Assembly (NCBI RefSeq): GCF_963082655.1
Contig: NC_081553.1
Location: 61,184,311 to 61,248,310, forward strand
Length of the DNA stretch: 64,000 nucleotides
DNA from: Stomoxys calcitrans
Lineage: Eukaryota > Arthropoda > Insecta > Diptera > Muscidae
Direction of reading: 5' to 3'
Position numbers and translations under genes: made by a program. The notes under the pieces were generated by a model. It had not been told where the DNA came from and ran no database searches. It saw nothing but the letters and a program-made list of their open reading frames with translations. This document shows, piece by piece, positions 22,911 to 35,085 of the stretch. Each line of letters begins with the position of its first letter. Position 1 is the first letter of the stretch.

Positions 22911-23443
22911 TGGTACGACCTAGAGTGTGGAGATGCTACTGAAGCCAAGAATGCGGCAAATAGAGCAACCCAGCAATCAGTAGCAACGCGCCAGATGAAG
23001 CAAAGGTATCGGGAGAAAAGGAGGGAGGAGAAACGTCTGCGGAAACGTCTCCGCAGAAAGAAACAGGAAATGGAAAGACGTGAGTGTGAGCGAATTGAGA
23101 TGTACAGGAGTCAGACTGAAGTCCGAAATCTCTACCAAAGAATTAAACATGAAACCGATGGCTTTGGTGCAGGCACATCCTCATGCAGAGATAAAGAAAG
23201 AAATCTGGTAACTGACACAGATAACATGCTGAGGATATGGAAAAGACATTTTACCCAACTGCTGGTGGGCGACGTTGTCGGCGAAGAGGATACCGCAGAA
23301 CCAATCCCTGATGATGGTATAGAATGGTTACCTCCTAGTCAGAATGAGGTACATGTAGCAGTGACCCAACTAAAGAAGAACAAGGCAGCAGGAGCCGATG
23401 GGTTACCCCCTGAACTATTTAAGACCGGAGGCGACACGCTGAT
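22640..23443 (+). pseudogene. RTE-like LINE, linker and start of reverse transcriptase
   Basis: A continuous open stretch encodes HHYLVATKVRTRLNKAGKIR, a basic and charged linker (KRRREEK-like runs near codon 230 of the frame), then NEVHVAVTQLKKNKAAGADG and LPPELFKTGGDTL. The last block is the usual entry into the reverse transcriptase domain ('NKAAGADGLPAELFK'). This is the best preserved stretch of the element. It is cut at 23443 by a tandem duplication that sends the frame back to the linker, ending in a stop. Confidence 0.88.
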
Positions 23444-23775
23444 AATGGAAAGACGTGAGTCTGAGCGAAAAGAATTAAACATCAAACCGATGGCTTTGGT
23501 GCAGGCACATCCTCCTGCAGAGACAAAGAAGGAAATCTGGTAACTGACACAGATAGCATGCTGAGGATATGGAAAGAACATTTTATTCAACTGCTAGTGT
23601 CCGACATTGGCGGCAAAGAGGATACCGCAGAACGAATCCCTAATGATGGTATAGAATGTTTACCTCCTAATGAGAATGAGGTTCAGTTAGCTGTGACCCG
23701 ACTAAAAAACAACAAGGCAGCAGGAGCCTACGGGTTACCCGCTGAACTATTTAAACCGGAGGCGACACGCTGATA
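23071..23775 (+). repeat. tandem duplication across the linker/RT boundary
   Basis: GGAAAGACGTGAGT...GACACGCTGATAA occurs first from 23071 to ~23443 and again from ~23444 to 23775. AATTAAACAT-type landmarks are 332 bp apart (23141 and 23473). The second copy lacks ~47 bp near its start. The copies differ by point changes (for example GCAGGAGCCGATGG versus GCAGGAGCCTACGG). Confidence 0.88.
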
Positions 23776-24780
23776 AGGCGTATGCATCAGCTTATCTGCG
23801 CAATCTGGCTAGAAGAACGCATACCCAATGATTGGAACCTCAGCATACTATGACCCGTACACAAGAATGGAGACAAGACGGAATGTGCCAACTACAGAGG
23901 AATAAGTCTCCTTCGCATCGCATACAAGATACTCTCGAGCGTACTGTGTGAAAGATTGAAACCTAAAGTCAATGAGATAATTGGGCCCTATCAATGCGGC
24001 TTTAGACCTGGTAAATCCACCCTAGACCAGATATTCACACTGCGCCAAATCCTGGAAAAGACCCGAGAAGAAGAAATCAACACCTACCAACTCTTTGTTG
24101 ACTACAAAGCCGCCTTCGATACTCCTTTACGTTGAAGGGTATTTCAGGCCATGTCTGAATTTGGTATCCCTGAAAAAATTAATAAGACTCTGCAGGATGA
24201 CACTTGCTGATACACGTTCCTCAGTAAGAATAGGAAAGCATCTCTCCGAACCATTTAATACCAAATGAGGTTTCAGACAAGGAGACAGCCTATCGTGTGA
24301 TCTCTTTAATATCCTGCTGGAGAAGATTATACGAGATGTAGATGTGAATAGATATGGCACACTAATCACAAGAGAACACATGCTACTCGCCTATGCCGAT
24401 GACATCGACATCAAAGATCGGCCAAGGGAAGTAGTAACTGTAGCCTTTGAAAGAATCGAAAGAGAGTCAGTGAAAATAGGTCTGGCAGTAAATGGAGATA
24501 AGACGAAATGGATGGTTTCAACTCCCAAAAAGCCTTGCACAACCGAGTAGATAAAGAAAATGGAGAAAGATGGTAACCACAACTTTGAGACAGTCAGTAA
24601 CTTTATATACCTTGGCAACGCCGTAGCCGAAACGAATGACACCAGTTTTGAGATAAAGCGAAGAATAATACTGGCAAACAGATGCTACTTTGGACTAAGT
24701 AAGCAGTTTAGAAACAAGGCCACCTCTCGACAGACGAAGACTACACTTTACAAGACACTGATACTACCCGTGCTGTTATA
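23776..24780 (+). pseudogene. RTE-like LINE, reverse transcriptase domain
   Basis: The core domain that copies element RNA into target DNA. Blocks in order: LIRRMHQLICAIWLEERIPN, NGDKTECANYRGISLLRIAY, GPYQCGFRPGKSTLDQIF, TYQLFVDYKAAFDT, a broken stretch with several stops (24130-24340), then LLAYADDIDI with the catalytic Y-A-D-D at 24392-24403. The thumb follows: VNGDKTKWMVS, then NFIYLGNAVAETNDTSFEIK and LYKTLILPVLLYGSEAW. At least four frameshifts or stops interrupt the reading, so it is a dead copy although the catalytic residues remain. Confidence 0.9.
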
Positions 24781-25205
24781 TGGATCTGAAGCATGGGCAA
24801 GCAGATGAGGCAGCGCTTGGAGTATTTGAGAGAAAGATTCTTCGTAAAATATATGGACCAGTTTGCGTTAACGGAGAATATAGGCGACATATGAACCACG
24901 AGCTGTATGACGACGATGACATAGTTACACGCATCAAAATACAACGGCTGCCTTGGCTAGGTCGTGTTATCAGAATGGATGAAGAAGCTCCAGCAAAGAA
25001 GTCTTTTGAAGGCAAACACGGTGGTATACGCAAACCGGGAAGACCAAAAGCCCGATGGAAAGATCGACTTGTGGGAGACACCTCGAAACTTGGTATCATA
25101 GATTTTAGAATGAGCGCAGAAGATCGAGGCGCTTGAAATGCTATTCTACGTTCGGCTAATGGACAAACATTCTGTCATAGCCAATTAAAGTAAAAAGTAA
25201 AGTAA
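24781..25205 (+). pseudogene. RTE-like LINE, C-terminal domain and 3' end
   Basis: Encodes ALGVFERKILRKIYGPVC, RIKIQRLPWLGRVIRMDEE and GRPKARWKDRL, a C-terminal block conserved in RTE/BovB-type proteins, followed by a stop at 25134. The element ends in GCCAATTAAAGTAAAAAGTAAAG, a short simple-repeat tail instead of poly(A), as known for RTE elements. The same tail closes the fragments at 42512-43583. Confidence 0.87.
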
Positions 25206-25889
25206 GATGAAGAAAATTCATCCATTAAGTAGTTTAGAATTTTTAATAAAAATTTGATTCGTCTTTTTTTATAAAAAATCAAAATTTTGGAGAATTTTTG
25301 AAGTTTTTTTTTTATTTACAAGTGAATCTTAGTTTAGTTTTTAAACGGCATGAGATCATCTTCAGGTCCAAAACAACCGTATCTTCATTTCATTTTCCCT
25401 TCCCAGGCTAAAAGCATAAATCAAACACTCATAGTGGACACTCACCAACAAGGCACTTAGTGAACATCCGTCCAATGTAGTTAATATTTTTTCCCCATGA
25501 ATTTCTTTTGTTTTTTTTTTCTTCCAATGAATTCCTATGTTGGACAACCGTTTGTATGATAAAATCGAAAAATATGAAAAATTGGTCAAAAGCCAAACAA
25601 TTAGTACGGAAACAATAAGACCAATAATATATTGGAATGATGAAACTAAAATGGATTATTACACAAACATAAATTATTTTCGAACTCACATTTGGCCATC
25701 AATAACGTGAATGGCCAAAAACATTGAACGAGCACACGTCCATAGACTCAGATGGTAGCGGAAATGCAAGTAGTGCATGTGTGTTAGCCATAAAGTGAGT
25801 GGAAGTGCAGAAACATTGCTGGCAGATATTTAAAGGAATGAAATGATAAAAATTTTAGAAAAACTTTTTATGGGAAATAATTTGAACAA
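25206..25889. other. no gene recognised
   Basis: AT-rich with T-runs near 25305 and 25510. The short frames on the minus strand are low in complexity and show no domain. Confidence 0.45.
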
Positions 25890-26515
25890 AATGTTCACAA
25901 ACGACTGAACTGATTACCTCGGAATTTTCACAGATTATGAAGGTGGGTCTGGAAGGTAACATAGGCTTTTAATTTTTTGATATCGGAGGGGGGACGGACG
26001 CTCCCCCTTATGACAAAAACAACAATCAAACTTAAAAGTGGATCTATCGGGACAATATGGGTATCAAATGAAAGATATTCGAGAGTTGAATACGAATATG
26101 GTAGTAAAATTCGAGTCCAAGTACCCATAGGGCCGCCCCAACCCAAAACTCCCCCAAACAGATATAGTGGACGTTCATGTCAATTTGGGGCTCAAATGAA
26201 AGGCATTCCGGATTGGATTACGAATCTAGCATACAAAATCTGATTGAAGACTAGGGGTCATACCAACCCCCCGAAAACGCCCCTAATGGGCATATTAACC
26301 ATTTATGACCTTAGGGGACTCGGTTTGTTTGTTTGTTCCGTAGACTCAAAAAAACGCTGAACCGATTTTCTTAAAATTTTCACAAATTGTGTAGGTTAGT
26401 CTGGAAGGAAACATAGGCTATATAATTTTTTGATATCGGATGGGGGCGGACCCTCTCCCATACCCCAAAAACAGCACCTAAAGTCAAAAGTTGGCCGATA
26501 GGCACGTTGGGCTGA
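25890..26515 (+). mobile_element. family A-related element, diverged subfamily
   Basis: There are two leader copies, near 25900 and 26345, each with 'CTGAAC(T/C)GATT', 'GGTCTGGAAGG(T/A)A', 'CATAGGCT' and 'TTTTTTGATATCGGA' ahead of a C-rich block. The second begins GTTTGTTTGTTTGTTCCG and AGACTCAAAAAAACGCTG, matching the A 5' region at 49200 and 54830. Only a few modules follow. No terminus can be fixed. Confidence 0.65.
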
Positions 26516-26519
26516 GCTC

Positions 26520-28520
26520 AACGGATTTTCCAGCATTTTAATCGGAAACTTTGTTTTCTAAACGGTGACGTAAATGCTGCAGCCGAAATGGTGCAGGAAG
26601 TAATATTAATAGGAATGAGATCGTTCATTCCTACTAAGAAATTATCGGTTAAATCAACAGATAAAATTTGGTTTAACCGGGAATGACGTCTTGGCGTCTG
26701 AACAAAAATGTCAATACCGAAATGCTGCACAAAAAGGCAAGAACTTCCAGTGCCAGAGCACTTAGACAAAAAAAGTTTCTTTACGAACAGCGTCTTCGTG
26801 CTAAAGTTATTCCTTCTCCGAACGGGAGCAAGAGTTTTTGTCATTCGTAAAAAGAGTAAAAGGGCAACCCATCGGCAATCCCAACTCTGGTTAAGGATGA
26901 TCAGGTATTCACTGACCCGATTCATAACGCTTATCTACTGGCTGAAATGTTTGTTAGGAAATTCTTCCTTGCCGTTTAGCAATCAACCACTCCCCTTGAT
27001 TGGATAGTGTACCTAGTTCGATGCCTTAGATATTCTTTCGAACACGTGGAGTTAAAAGGGTCCTTGCGCATCTCGACGTTAATAAATCTCCAGGCCCGGA
27101 CGGCATATCAACACTTGTCCTTCGTAAGTGTTCTTTGACGCATACTCGTCCACTACGCAACTTTTTCAACTCGCGTTGAAAGGTTGCAAACCTTCAGCCC
27201 AATCCCAAAAAAGGTGGGGCGAACAACCTGCCCAATTGCGATATGCTCTGCGCTCTCCAAGGTTATGGAGAGTATGGTTAACCATCATCTTTCCAGACAC
27301 TTAAAGTTCAATGGCCTTCTTAGCGACAGACAGTATGGGTTCCGCAGAAATCGCTCTACGGCAGACCTAATGGGATTTTTGTCGGAACGATGGAGTCGCT
27401 CTATCCACCAGTTTGGTGAGAGTAAGGACGTGGCTCTGGATATCTCCAAGGCATTTGAAAGGGTCTGGCACGGTGTACTTTTGTCAAAGCTTGTCGCTTT
27501 TGGTGTCGGTAATAACTTCGTTCGATTTATATCGAGCTTTCTCAGAGATCGCACTATACGAGTTGTTGTAGATGAATTCTCATCAGATGAGTATACATTG
27601 ACCGCAGGTGTGCCCCAAGACTCTGTCCTTTCCCCTTCCCTTTTTCTTATTTTCATTGACGATCTATTGGGTCAGACTTCGAATCCAGTCTACTCATTTG
27701 TCGATGACAGTAGTCTGTGTCATTCATATTCATTCGACCATAGGCCCAGTCCTCAAGAAATTGTGGACAGGAGTCGCATAATGGATAAGACGCTCTCCCA
27801 GGATTTGTTGGCCATTTCCGAGTGGGATAGAATGAACAGAGTAGATTCTAACGCACAGAAGACGCAGTGCTGTTTCTTGTCTCACAAGCGATTCACTGAT
27901 CCACTTCAATCGTCGATATCTATCGACGGTATAGATATTGAGCAGTCAGATGCTCTTGATGTTCTGGTCATGAAGATACAATGTGATGCCCGTTGGTCAA
28001 AACACGTATTCGATGTGTCAAAAGAAGCATTCAAGTGTTTGGGCTTTCTTAAGCGGTGCAAGAAATATTTCACCTGCTCTGATCTTCTCAATATCTGTAC
28101 TACCTACATCAGGCCGAGGATAGAATATAAATCTTATTTATGGGCAGGAGCTGCAAAATCATCCTTGGAGCTACTTGTCCGGGTTTCAGCGGAGAGCGAT
28201 GGTGTTGATTGGAGACAGTAGGGTATTCAATTCTATAGCTTCCCTTGAACATCGTCGGGTAGCGTTGTATTGCTCTGTTGACATTCGTCTTCTTATCCCT
28301 AACGTTAGGATGTTCACCAGGAATACAAGACTTGCGAGGTACTCACACCCGTTTGTAATTGATTGGCCAGTAGACCGACCCATGCATTACTGAGAAAATT
28401 CATTTTTCGCTCGAACCATTCGTTTGTGGAATCGACTTCCGGCTAATGTCTTTCCCACCGGCATTGACGTTCAGAAATGAAAGACTATTGTCAATAAACA
28501 CTTATCCCTCTTTTCCCCCT
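26520..28520 (+). pseudogene. second LINE type (jockey-superfamily), RT domain largely open
   Basis: The frame 27184-28221 (345 codons) is a reverse transcriptase: VGRTTCPIAICSALSKVMES, LLSDRQYGFRRNRSTADLMG, VALDISKAFERVWH, TAGVPQDSVLSPSLFLIFID, YSFVDDSSLCHSYS, SEWDRMNRVDSNAQKTQCCF. The usual 'GVPQGS' has aspartate in place of glycine and the active-site 'FADD' is FVDD; the two aspartates are kept. Upstream (26540-27180) are frameshifted pieces with the linker MRSFIPTKKLSVKSTDKIWF. Downstream the frame shifts at ~28200 and the element ends near 28520. No endonuclease is present, so it is 5'-truncated. The block style is CR1/L2/jockey-like and unlike the RTE copy; the clade is not certain. Confidence 0.85.
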
Positions 28521-28670
28521 CCAAACCCTAACTTTCCCTATTGCCAACGCAATGCATTGCGTATATAGGGGACATCCCCTTCGTGTAGGTTACGTGAAAA
28601 AAAGTCTTCCCACCCACAAATACCTTCAAATGGGCATATTAGCCGACCATGGCCATATGGAACTCAAATA

Positions 28671-28906
28671 TTTGGTTGCCCAAAAAGTAATTGCGGATTT
28701 TTTAAAAGAAAGTAAATGCATTTTTAATAAAACTTAGAATGAACTTTAATCAAATATCCTTTTTTTACACTTTTTTTCTAAAGCAAGCTAAAAGTAACAG
28801 CTGACAACTGACAGAAGAAAGAATGCAATTACAGAGTCACAAGCTGTGAAAAAATTTGTCAACGCCGACTATATGAAAAATCCGCAATTATTTTTGGGCA
28901 ACCCAA
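28671..28906 (+). mobile_element. family M MITE, copy 5, inside family A
   Basis: 236 bp, TA at 28669-28670 and 28907-28908. The left end has one base change (TTTGGTTGCCC). Confidence 0.88.
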
Positions 28907-29504
28907 TAAAAGATATTTGGGAGTAGATTACGAATTTGACATTAAAATTTGCATTCAAGTCTAGGTGGCGCTTTTTCTCCTAAAAATACGTCAAATAGGT
29001 TAATTGACCCATTTTAACAACATGGGACTCAAATGAAAGGTATTTGAGAATAGAAAACAAATTTGATATCCAATTTTGAAGTCAAGGGTTTCGGGATACG
29101 CCCTAAAGCACCTTTTAAACTGAACTTCATTTCCGACTATTGCAATATGGAGCTCAAGTCAACGGTATTTGGGCGTAAAGAACGAATTTGATATTTTTTT
29201 CAGGGCAAAATGTCGGTGGTTGCTCCAGGCCCAAAACACCCTCCAAACGGTTCATATTTACCTACCACGGCAATATGGGCCTCAAATTAAAGGGATTTGA
29301 GAATGGAGCACGAATTTGATATCCATATTTGAGATCAAATGTCTGAGGTGCCATCCGTCCCCGAAAAGCACTTTTCATTAGCCTCATTCTCAAAAAACAC
29401 CACATCTCGGAGATTGTTAATGCGATTCGTTTGAAAACGCCCCACCCCAAAATGCCTCCCTAATCGGAAATATTTACCGACCATGGTAATATGTGACTTA
29501 TATA

Positions 29505-29738
29505 TTGGGTTGCCCAAAAAGTAATTGCGGATTTTTCATATAGTCGGCGTTGACAAAATTTTTCACAGCTTGTGACTCTGTAATTGCATTCTTTCTTCTG
29601 TCAGTTATCAGCTGTTACTTTTAGCTTGCTTTAGAAAAAAAGTGTAAAAAAAGTATATTTGGTTAAAGTTCATTCTAACTTTTATTAAAAATGCATTTGC
29701 TTTCTTTTAAAAAATCCGCAATTACTTTTTGGGCAACA
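29505..29738 (-). mobile_element. family M MITE, copy 6, inside family A
   Basis: TA at 29503-29504 and 29739-29740. The right end is truncated: GGGCAACA instead of GGGCAACCCAA. Confidence 0.87.
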
Positions 29739-30004
29739 TATGGGAGTAAAATACAAAATTTATACTCATTTTCGTGACAAAGACCTTGGGGTCCACACCA
29801 CCCTCAAACAGAACTTATTTACCGATCATGCCAATATGGGGCTCATATAAAATGTATTTCAAACTGGAGCACTAAGCTTGTATTTACTTTAAGGGCCAAG
29901 TGTCTGAATGGACATCCGACCTCCGAAATACCCACTAAATCAGAAATTTTTACCAACACGGCAATAAGGGACTCAAAAAAGAAAGACATTTGGGAGTAGA
30001 GCAA

Positions 30005-30240
30005 AAATTTGCCCAGGAACCGAGCATGACCAAACTTCTCACACATCAATGAGTGCTTTCCAAGATTCATATAAAGAAAGCTGAGTCCGAAAGGTGTGCC
30101 GCAGAGAGAACCTCTTTGGAGAGAATTTTGTGCATGACCATGCAGGCATGGTATCTCGCAAATGTCACCAGCATTAAGAGGGGATGACCACCGCTTTAAA
30201 TTGTTTCCCATGTTCAGCATCATAGACCGACATAGGCTGC
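30005..30240 (-). mobile_element. family S SINE, copy 3, diverged
   Basis: On the plus strand: TTTGCCCAGGAAC, CTTCTCACACATCAATGAGTG, GTGTGCCGCAGAGAGAAC, CTCTTTGGAGAGAA, ATCTCGCAAATGTCACCAGC and AAGAGGGGATGACCACCGC, which is the SINE body in reverse order. The tRNA-like head is nearly lost (30220-30240). Confidence 0.7.
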
Positions 30241-30317
30241 ACTAGCACGAATTCGATATTCACATTCAGAGCAAGGTGTCCCCACCCTAAAAAGTTATAA
30301 GAGATTTACTTTTTTTT

Positions 30318-30538
30318 AATAATTCGATCCATCACCGGTGACCGTCATCAAGGAGTTAATTTATTTTCGCAAGACAGTTTAACGTATTCTGCACCTGGTA
30401 GCTATTACAAGATTACAATATTTTTTCAAAATCGACGTGTTCTCCACTGAGTTACTATTAAAAAATTACAATGTTGCATAACATATGGCAATGCACATAT
30501 TCCCTGTTGACGGTCATTGGCGAGGTATCGAATTATTG
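30318..30538. mobile_element. putative MITE of a second family, ~36-bp imperfect TIRs
   Basis: The left arm starts AATAATTCGATCCATCACC and includes TGACCGTCATCAAGG; the right arm ends CGAGGTATCGAATTATT and includes TTGACGGTCATTGG. They are imperfect inverted repeats of ~36 bp around a ~150-bp AT-rich interior. No frame is inside. No clear target duplication is visible, so the superfamily is open. Confidence 0.6.
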
Positions 30539-30554
30539 AAAACAATAACTAAAG

Positions 30555-30975
30555 ACAACGGTACACTATATCAAATTTCAGTGAAATCGGATAATAAAAG
30601 CGGCCTAACACAACTCACTTTCCCAAATTTCGGCGAAATCGAACAATAAATGCCACTTTCATGGGTCCAAAACCTTAAATCATGATATCGGTCCATATGG
30701 CAGCTATATCCAAATCTGAACCCATCTGGACCAAAATGAAGAAGTATGTCGAGGGGTCTAACACAACTCACTGTCCCAAATTTCGGCGACATTGAACAAT
30801 AAATGCCTCTTTTATGGGCTCAAAAACTTAAATCGTTAAATAGGTCTAGATCGTCTTCGATTTTTGCGATGATGAAAAATACATACACTTTATAGGGTCG
30901 CAAATGGATATATCGATGTGTTGCAAACGGAAAGACAAAATTAATATATCCTCACCCTTCGGTGATGGGTATAAA
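30555..30975 (-). mobile_element. family B2 fragment, 5' half, minus orientation
   Basis: On the plus strand it runs from module sequence (CATATGGCAGCTATATCC near 30690) to CACCCTTCGGTGATGGGTATAAAAA, the reverse of the B2 5' end. The GTCC microsatellite is missing and only two modules remain. Confidence 0.75.
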
Positions 30976-32029
30976 AATAAATAACTAAAACCAAAAACAA
31001 CGATGCACTATAACTTAAGGCAAAAAAAAACAAATTCTACGAAAATTTTGAAAAAATTCTGTAAAAATTTTTTATTTCCCAAAAATTTCTAAATTGTACA
31101 TTTTCTAAAGAATTCAACTTCGGTGAAATTTAAAAATTTTTTTTTTGCGTTATACATATCACACCATTGGCAGACGCGTTTCTGGGCCTGTATGACCCTC
31201 ATCAGAACTTAATGTATCGTATCCGTCCGTCTGACCAGTCCACATTTTTCAAGGAATATTTACTGTCCTATTTAAGCTTAGACTGTTAGCATTAATGCTT
31301 ATGTGAAAAAATAGATCAATTTCATCAAAATATTGACTATAAAAATAAAATTTTCTAAAATTCACCAAACATTTTATTCCTTAACCCCTCTGTCAGCACT
31401 AATAAATCATAGCAATCACCAACGGTAACCAATGTCAGGCCATTGAATGAATTGTATGCATTTGGCGCGCAAAACCTCCGGAAATGCACACGATTATCAG
31501 TAAAAGCATAAACGATCGGTGAATGCATTTGAGAGATGTGGAGATGTGCATTCATTCATCCATAATAGTCATCGGTTGGTTATGTTCCGTTTTGAACAAT
31601 TTGTCCAAAATAAAAATCAACAATAAAAGGGTAACTAAGCCTTAGTATTTTCCCCCCTTTCCCAAAACCCCTCAAACAATAAAATATTAAATAAAACGTG
31701 TAAATGGTGTATGGGATTTGCAAGTAGAAAAAATTGACCGAAATCCAACAGAGACAAGCCAGAACCAAAAAGGATAGAGGAAATGCACAAAAATGTTCAA
31801 CCAACCGACAAAGTGAAGTACTTGGAAAAGTTTCCGGTAAACATCATCCGAGTGATGAACAAATGCAGTATATGGTCATAAAGTAAACACATTGATGCAC
31901 TATATTCAAAGAAAGTTTGCTTACATGGACAATGGACAATTCCATTCAATCTCAAACGAAAATTTAAATTTCGAAAAAAAAAACAAATAGACATAAAAAT
32001 TATATAAAAAATTCAAATAAATGATAGCA
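30976..32029. other. no gene recognised
   Basis: AT-rich. Short minus-strand frames at 31355-31555 and 31580-31994 have no recognisable domain. Sequence near 31030-31130 already resembles the AAATTTT-rich minisatellite that follows. Confidence 0.45.
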
Positions 32030-35000
32030 AAAAAATTTCGATAACAACTAAAAATTTCGATTAAAACTCAAATTTCATACGAAAATTTAAACTTTCGATG
32101 AAAATTCAAATTTTATACGAAAACTAAAATTTTCAATAAAAATTAAAATATACAGTAAAAGTTCAAACTTTAACTTTAAATGCAAAATTTTAACTTTTGC
32201 TGGAAATTTTAATTTTCGATAATTTGTTTTCATGAATAATTCCATCTCTAAGAAAACCTTAAATTTCGATAAAAAAAAATAATAAACATAGAAATTAAAA
32301 AAAAAAACAAATTATCGATAATGAAACTAATTTGCGATAAAAATCACCCACAGTTGTCATTGGGTTGGCAGTTACCCCTGTGGTAAGTGCCAGCCAAAAA
32401 TAACTGATCTTGAACGCAGACAATAACAAGAACTATGGAGAGAAAAAAAAACAGATCACCATAAAAGCAAGAAAACAAAGATGATACGTGGCGTACCACG
32501 ATGTTGGTTTGCATATGCGCAACAACAACAAACCTTACACAGTCTCTCCGCAAATAGTGAAGCTGTATTAAAAAAATTAATACATTATTACTAACAGCTT
32601 TCTTCGAAGTTATGAGCAATAGCGTTTCTCCTTTAGATTATTTTTATCTGATAATTTGAATGAAAATTAAAATTTTCGTAAAAATTAAACTTTTTAATGA
32701 AAATTCAATCTTTCGGTCATAATAAAATTTTTAATGAAACTTAAAATTTGCGGTAAGAATTAAAATTTTTGATGAGAATTCAAATTTGCGAAGAAAAGTA
32801 AAATTTTTGACGAAAATTCAAGTTTTTGATTAACATATGAATGCTTGATGAAATTAAAATTTTCCATGGAAATTAAAATTTTCGATGAAATTTCAAATTT
32901 TGGAAAAAATTCAAATTTTCGAGGGACGTTCACATTTCCGATGGAAATTAAAATTTTCTTCATCAGAGCGATGCAGATATAAACTCAAATTTGTTATTTA
33001 AACTCAAATTTTAGCGAAAATTAAAATTTTCTATGAACATTAAAATTTTCGATAAAAATGTAAATTTTTGATGAAAATTTAAATTTTCGATAAGAATTTA
33101 AATTTTCGATAAAAATTTAAATTTTCGATAAAAATTTTAATTTTTGATAAAAATTTCGGAGCAGTAAAATAATTGATGAAAATTTCAATTATCGATTAAA
33201 CTTTCAATTTACGATAAAAATTTCAGAACATTAACTATTTCGATGAAAATTTAAATTTTTGATGAAAATTTAAATTTTTGATGAAAGTCTCAATTTGCGA
33301 TAAAAATTTCAATTTTCGATAAAAATTTCAATTTTCGATAAAAATTTCAATTTTCGATAAAAATTTTCAGTTTCTATAAAAATTTAAATTTTCAATAAAA
33401 ATTTTAATTTTCGATAAAAATTTTTATTTTCGATATAAATTTCATGTTGGGATGGACATTTTTGATAACAATTTCGAAGCATTAAAATAATTGATGAAAA
33501 TTTCAATTATCGATAAAAATTTCAGAATGATAAATGAAAATGAAAAATTTCGATGAAAATTTAATTTTTTGATGAAAATTTAAATTTTTGATAAAAATTT
33601 AAATTTTTGATAAAAATTTAAATTTTTGATGAAAATTTAAATTTGATAAAAATTTAAATTTTTGATGAAAATTTGAATTTGATAAAAAATTAAAAAATTT
33701 AAATTTTCGATAAAAATTGAAATTTTCGATAAAAATTGAAAATTTCGATAAAAATTGAAATTTTCGATAAAAATTGGAATTTTCAATAAAAATTTCAATT
33801 TTCGATAAAAATTTAAATTTTCGATAATTTAAATTTTTGATAAAAATTTCAATTTTCAATAAAAATTAAAATTTTATATAAAAATATCAATTTTATATAA
33901 AAATTTAAATTTTCGGTATAAATTTCATGTTCCGATGAAAGTTTAAGTTTTCGATGAAAATTTAAATTTTCAATGAAAATTCCAACTTTCGATGAAAATT
34001 TCAATGTTCGATGAAAATTTGAATATCCGATGAAAATTTGAATATCCGATGAAAATTTCAATCTTCGATGAAAATTTCAGTTTTACTTTCTCTGCTTGTT
34101 TCTCTCTTCTTTTACATTTGCAAAGAAAATTTCCGATCATTCCGTCTCCAAATAGAAAGAAACAGAAATTGTGAAATTTAATGATCATCGCCCTAAAAAA
34201 CAACTTGGCAAAAACTTGAAAATGAAAAAATTTTAATTTTCGATAAAAATTTAAGTTTTTGATAACAATTTAAATTTTGGATAAAAATTTCAATTTTTGC
34301 TAACAATTTAAATTTTGGATAAAAATTTCAATTTTCGATAAAGATTTCATGATCCAATGAAAATTAAAATTTCAGATTTTCGATGAAAACTAAAATTTTT
34401 GATGAAAATTTATATTTTTGATGAAAATTTATATTTTAGATGAAAATTTATATATCTGATGAAAATTTTTATATTTGATGAAATTTTTACTTTTCGACAA
34501 AAATTTAAATTTTTGATGAACATTTCAATATTCGTTGAAAATCTCATTTTTCGATAAAAATTTAAATTTCCGATGAAAATTTTAATTTTCGATAAAAATT
34601 TTAATTTCCTATGAAAAATTTAATTTTCTATAAAAATCTCATTTTTCGATAAAAATTTTAATTTTCGATAAAAATTTTAATTTCCGATGAAAATTTGAAA
34701 TGTTCGATGAAAATTTAAATTTTCGATCGAAATTTTGGATAAAAATTTTAATTTTCAATGAAAACTTAAATTTTCCATTAAAATTTTCATCAATTATCGA
34801 TGGAAATTTTAATTTTCGATAAAAATTTCACTTTTCGATAAAAATTTTAATTTTCGATAAAAATTTCACTTTTGATAAAAATTAAAATTTTCGATAAAAA
34901 TTTTAATTTTCTATAAAAATTTTAATTTTCGATAAAAATTTTATTTTCGACAAACATTTTAATTTTCGATAAAAATTTTAATTTTCGATAAAAATTTAAA

Positions 35001-35085
35001 TTTTCGATAAAAATTTAAATTTTCGATAAAAATTAAAATTTTTGATAAAAATTTAAATTTTTGATAAAAATTTAAATTTATCGAT
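32030..35085. repeat. AT-rich ~19-bp minisatellite array
   Basis: An irregular tandem array of a ~19-bp unit: GATAAAAATTTCAATTTTC with GATGAAAATTTAAATTTTT-type variants. It is cleanest at 33295-33420, 33700-33880 and 34790-35075. Short non-repetitive islands break it at 32340-32640 and 34085-34210. Minus-strand frames (for example 33599-33859) read as F/I/K/N-rich strings ('FLSKIEIFIENSNF') and are translations of the repeat, not genes. It resumes at 35900-35975 beyond a family B insertion. Confidence 0.85.

Larger units (their letters stand above)
28560..29960 (+). mobile_element. family A array, split by two MITEs
   Basis: Diverged A modules run at 28615-28670, 28907-29504 and 29739-29960, with GACCATGG, CAATATGG, CTCAAATGAAAGG and 'AGTAGA..ACGAATTTGATAT' landmarks. 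MITEs at 28671-28906 and 29505-29738 interrupt them, so the A copy is older than both insertions. Confidence 0.7.

Noticed and set aside
22326..23543. 405-codon protein as an intact gene
   Set aside because: Its first ~100 codons lie in an antisense duplicate arm and its end lies in a tandem duplication of an RTE-like LINE.
33599..34061. Minus-strand frames rich in F, I, K and N
   Set aside because: They translate the ~19-bp minisatellite; the residue pattern repeats with the DNA unit and no independent start or domain is visible.
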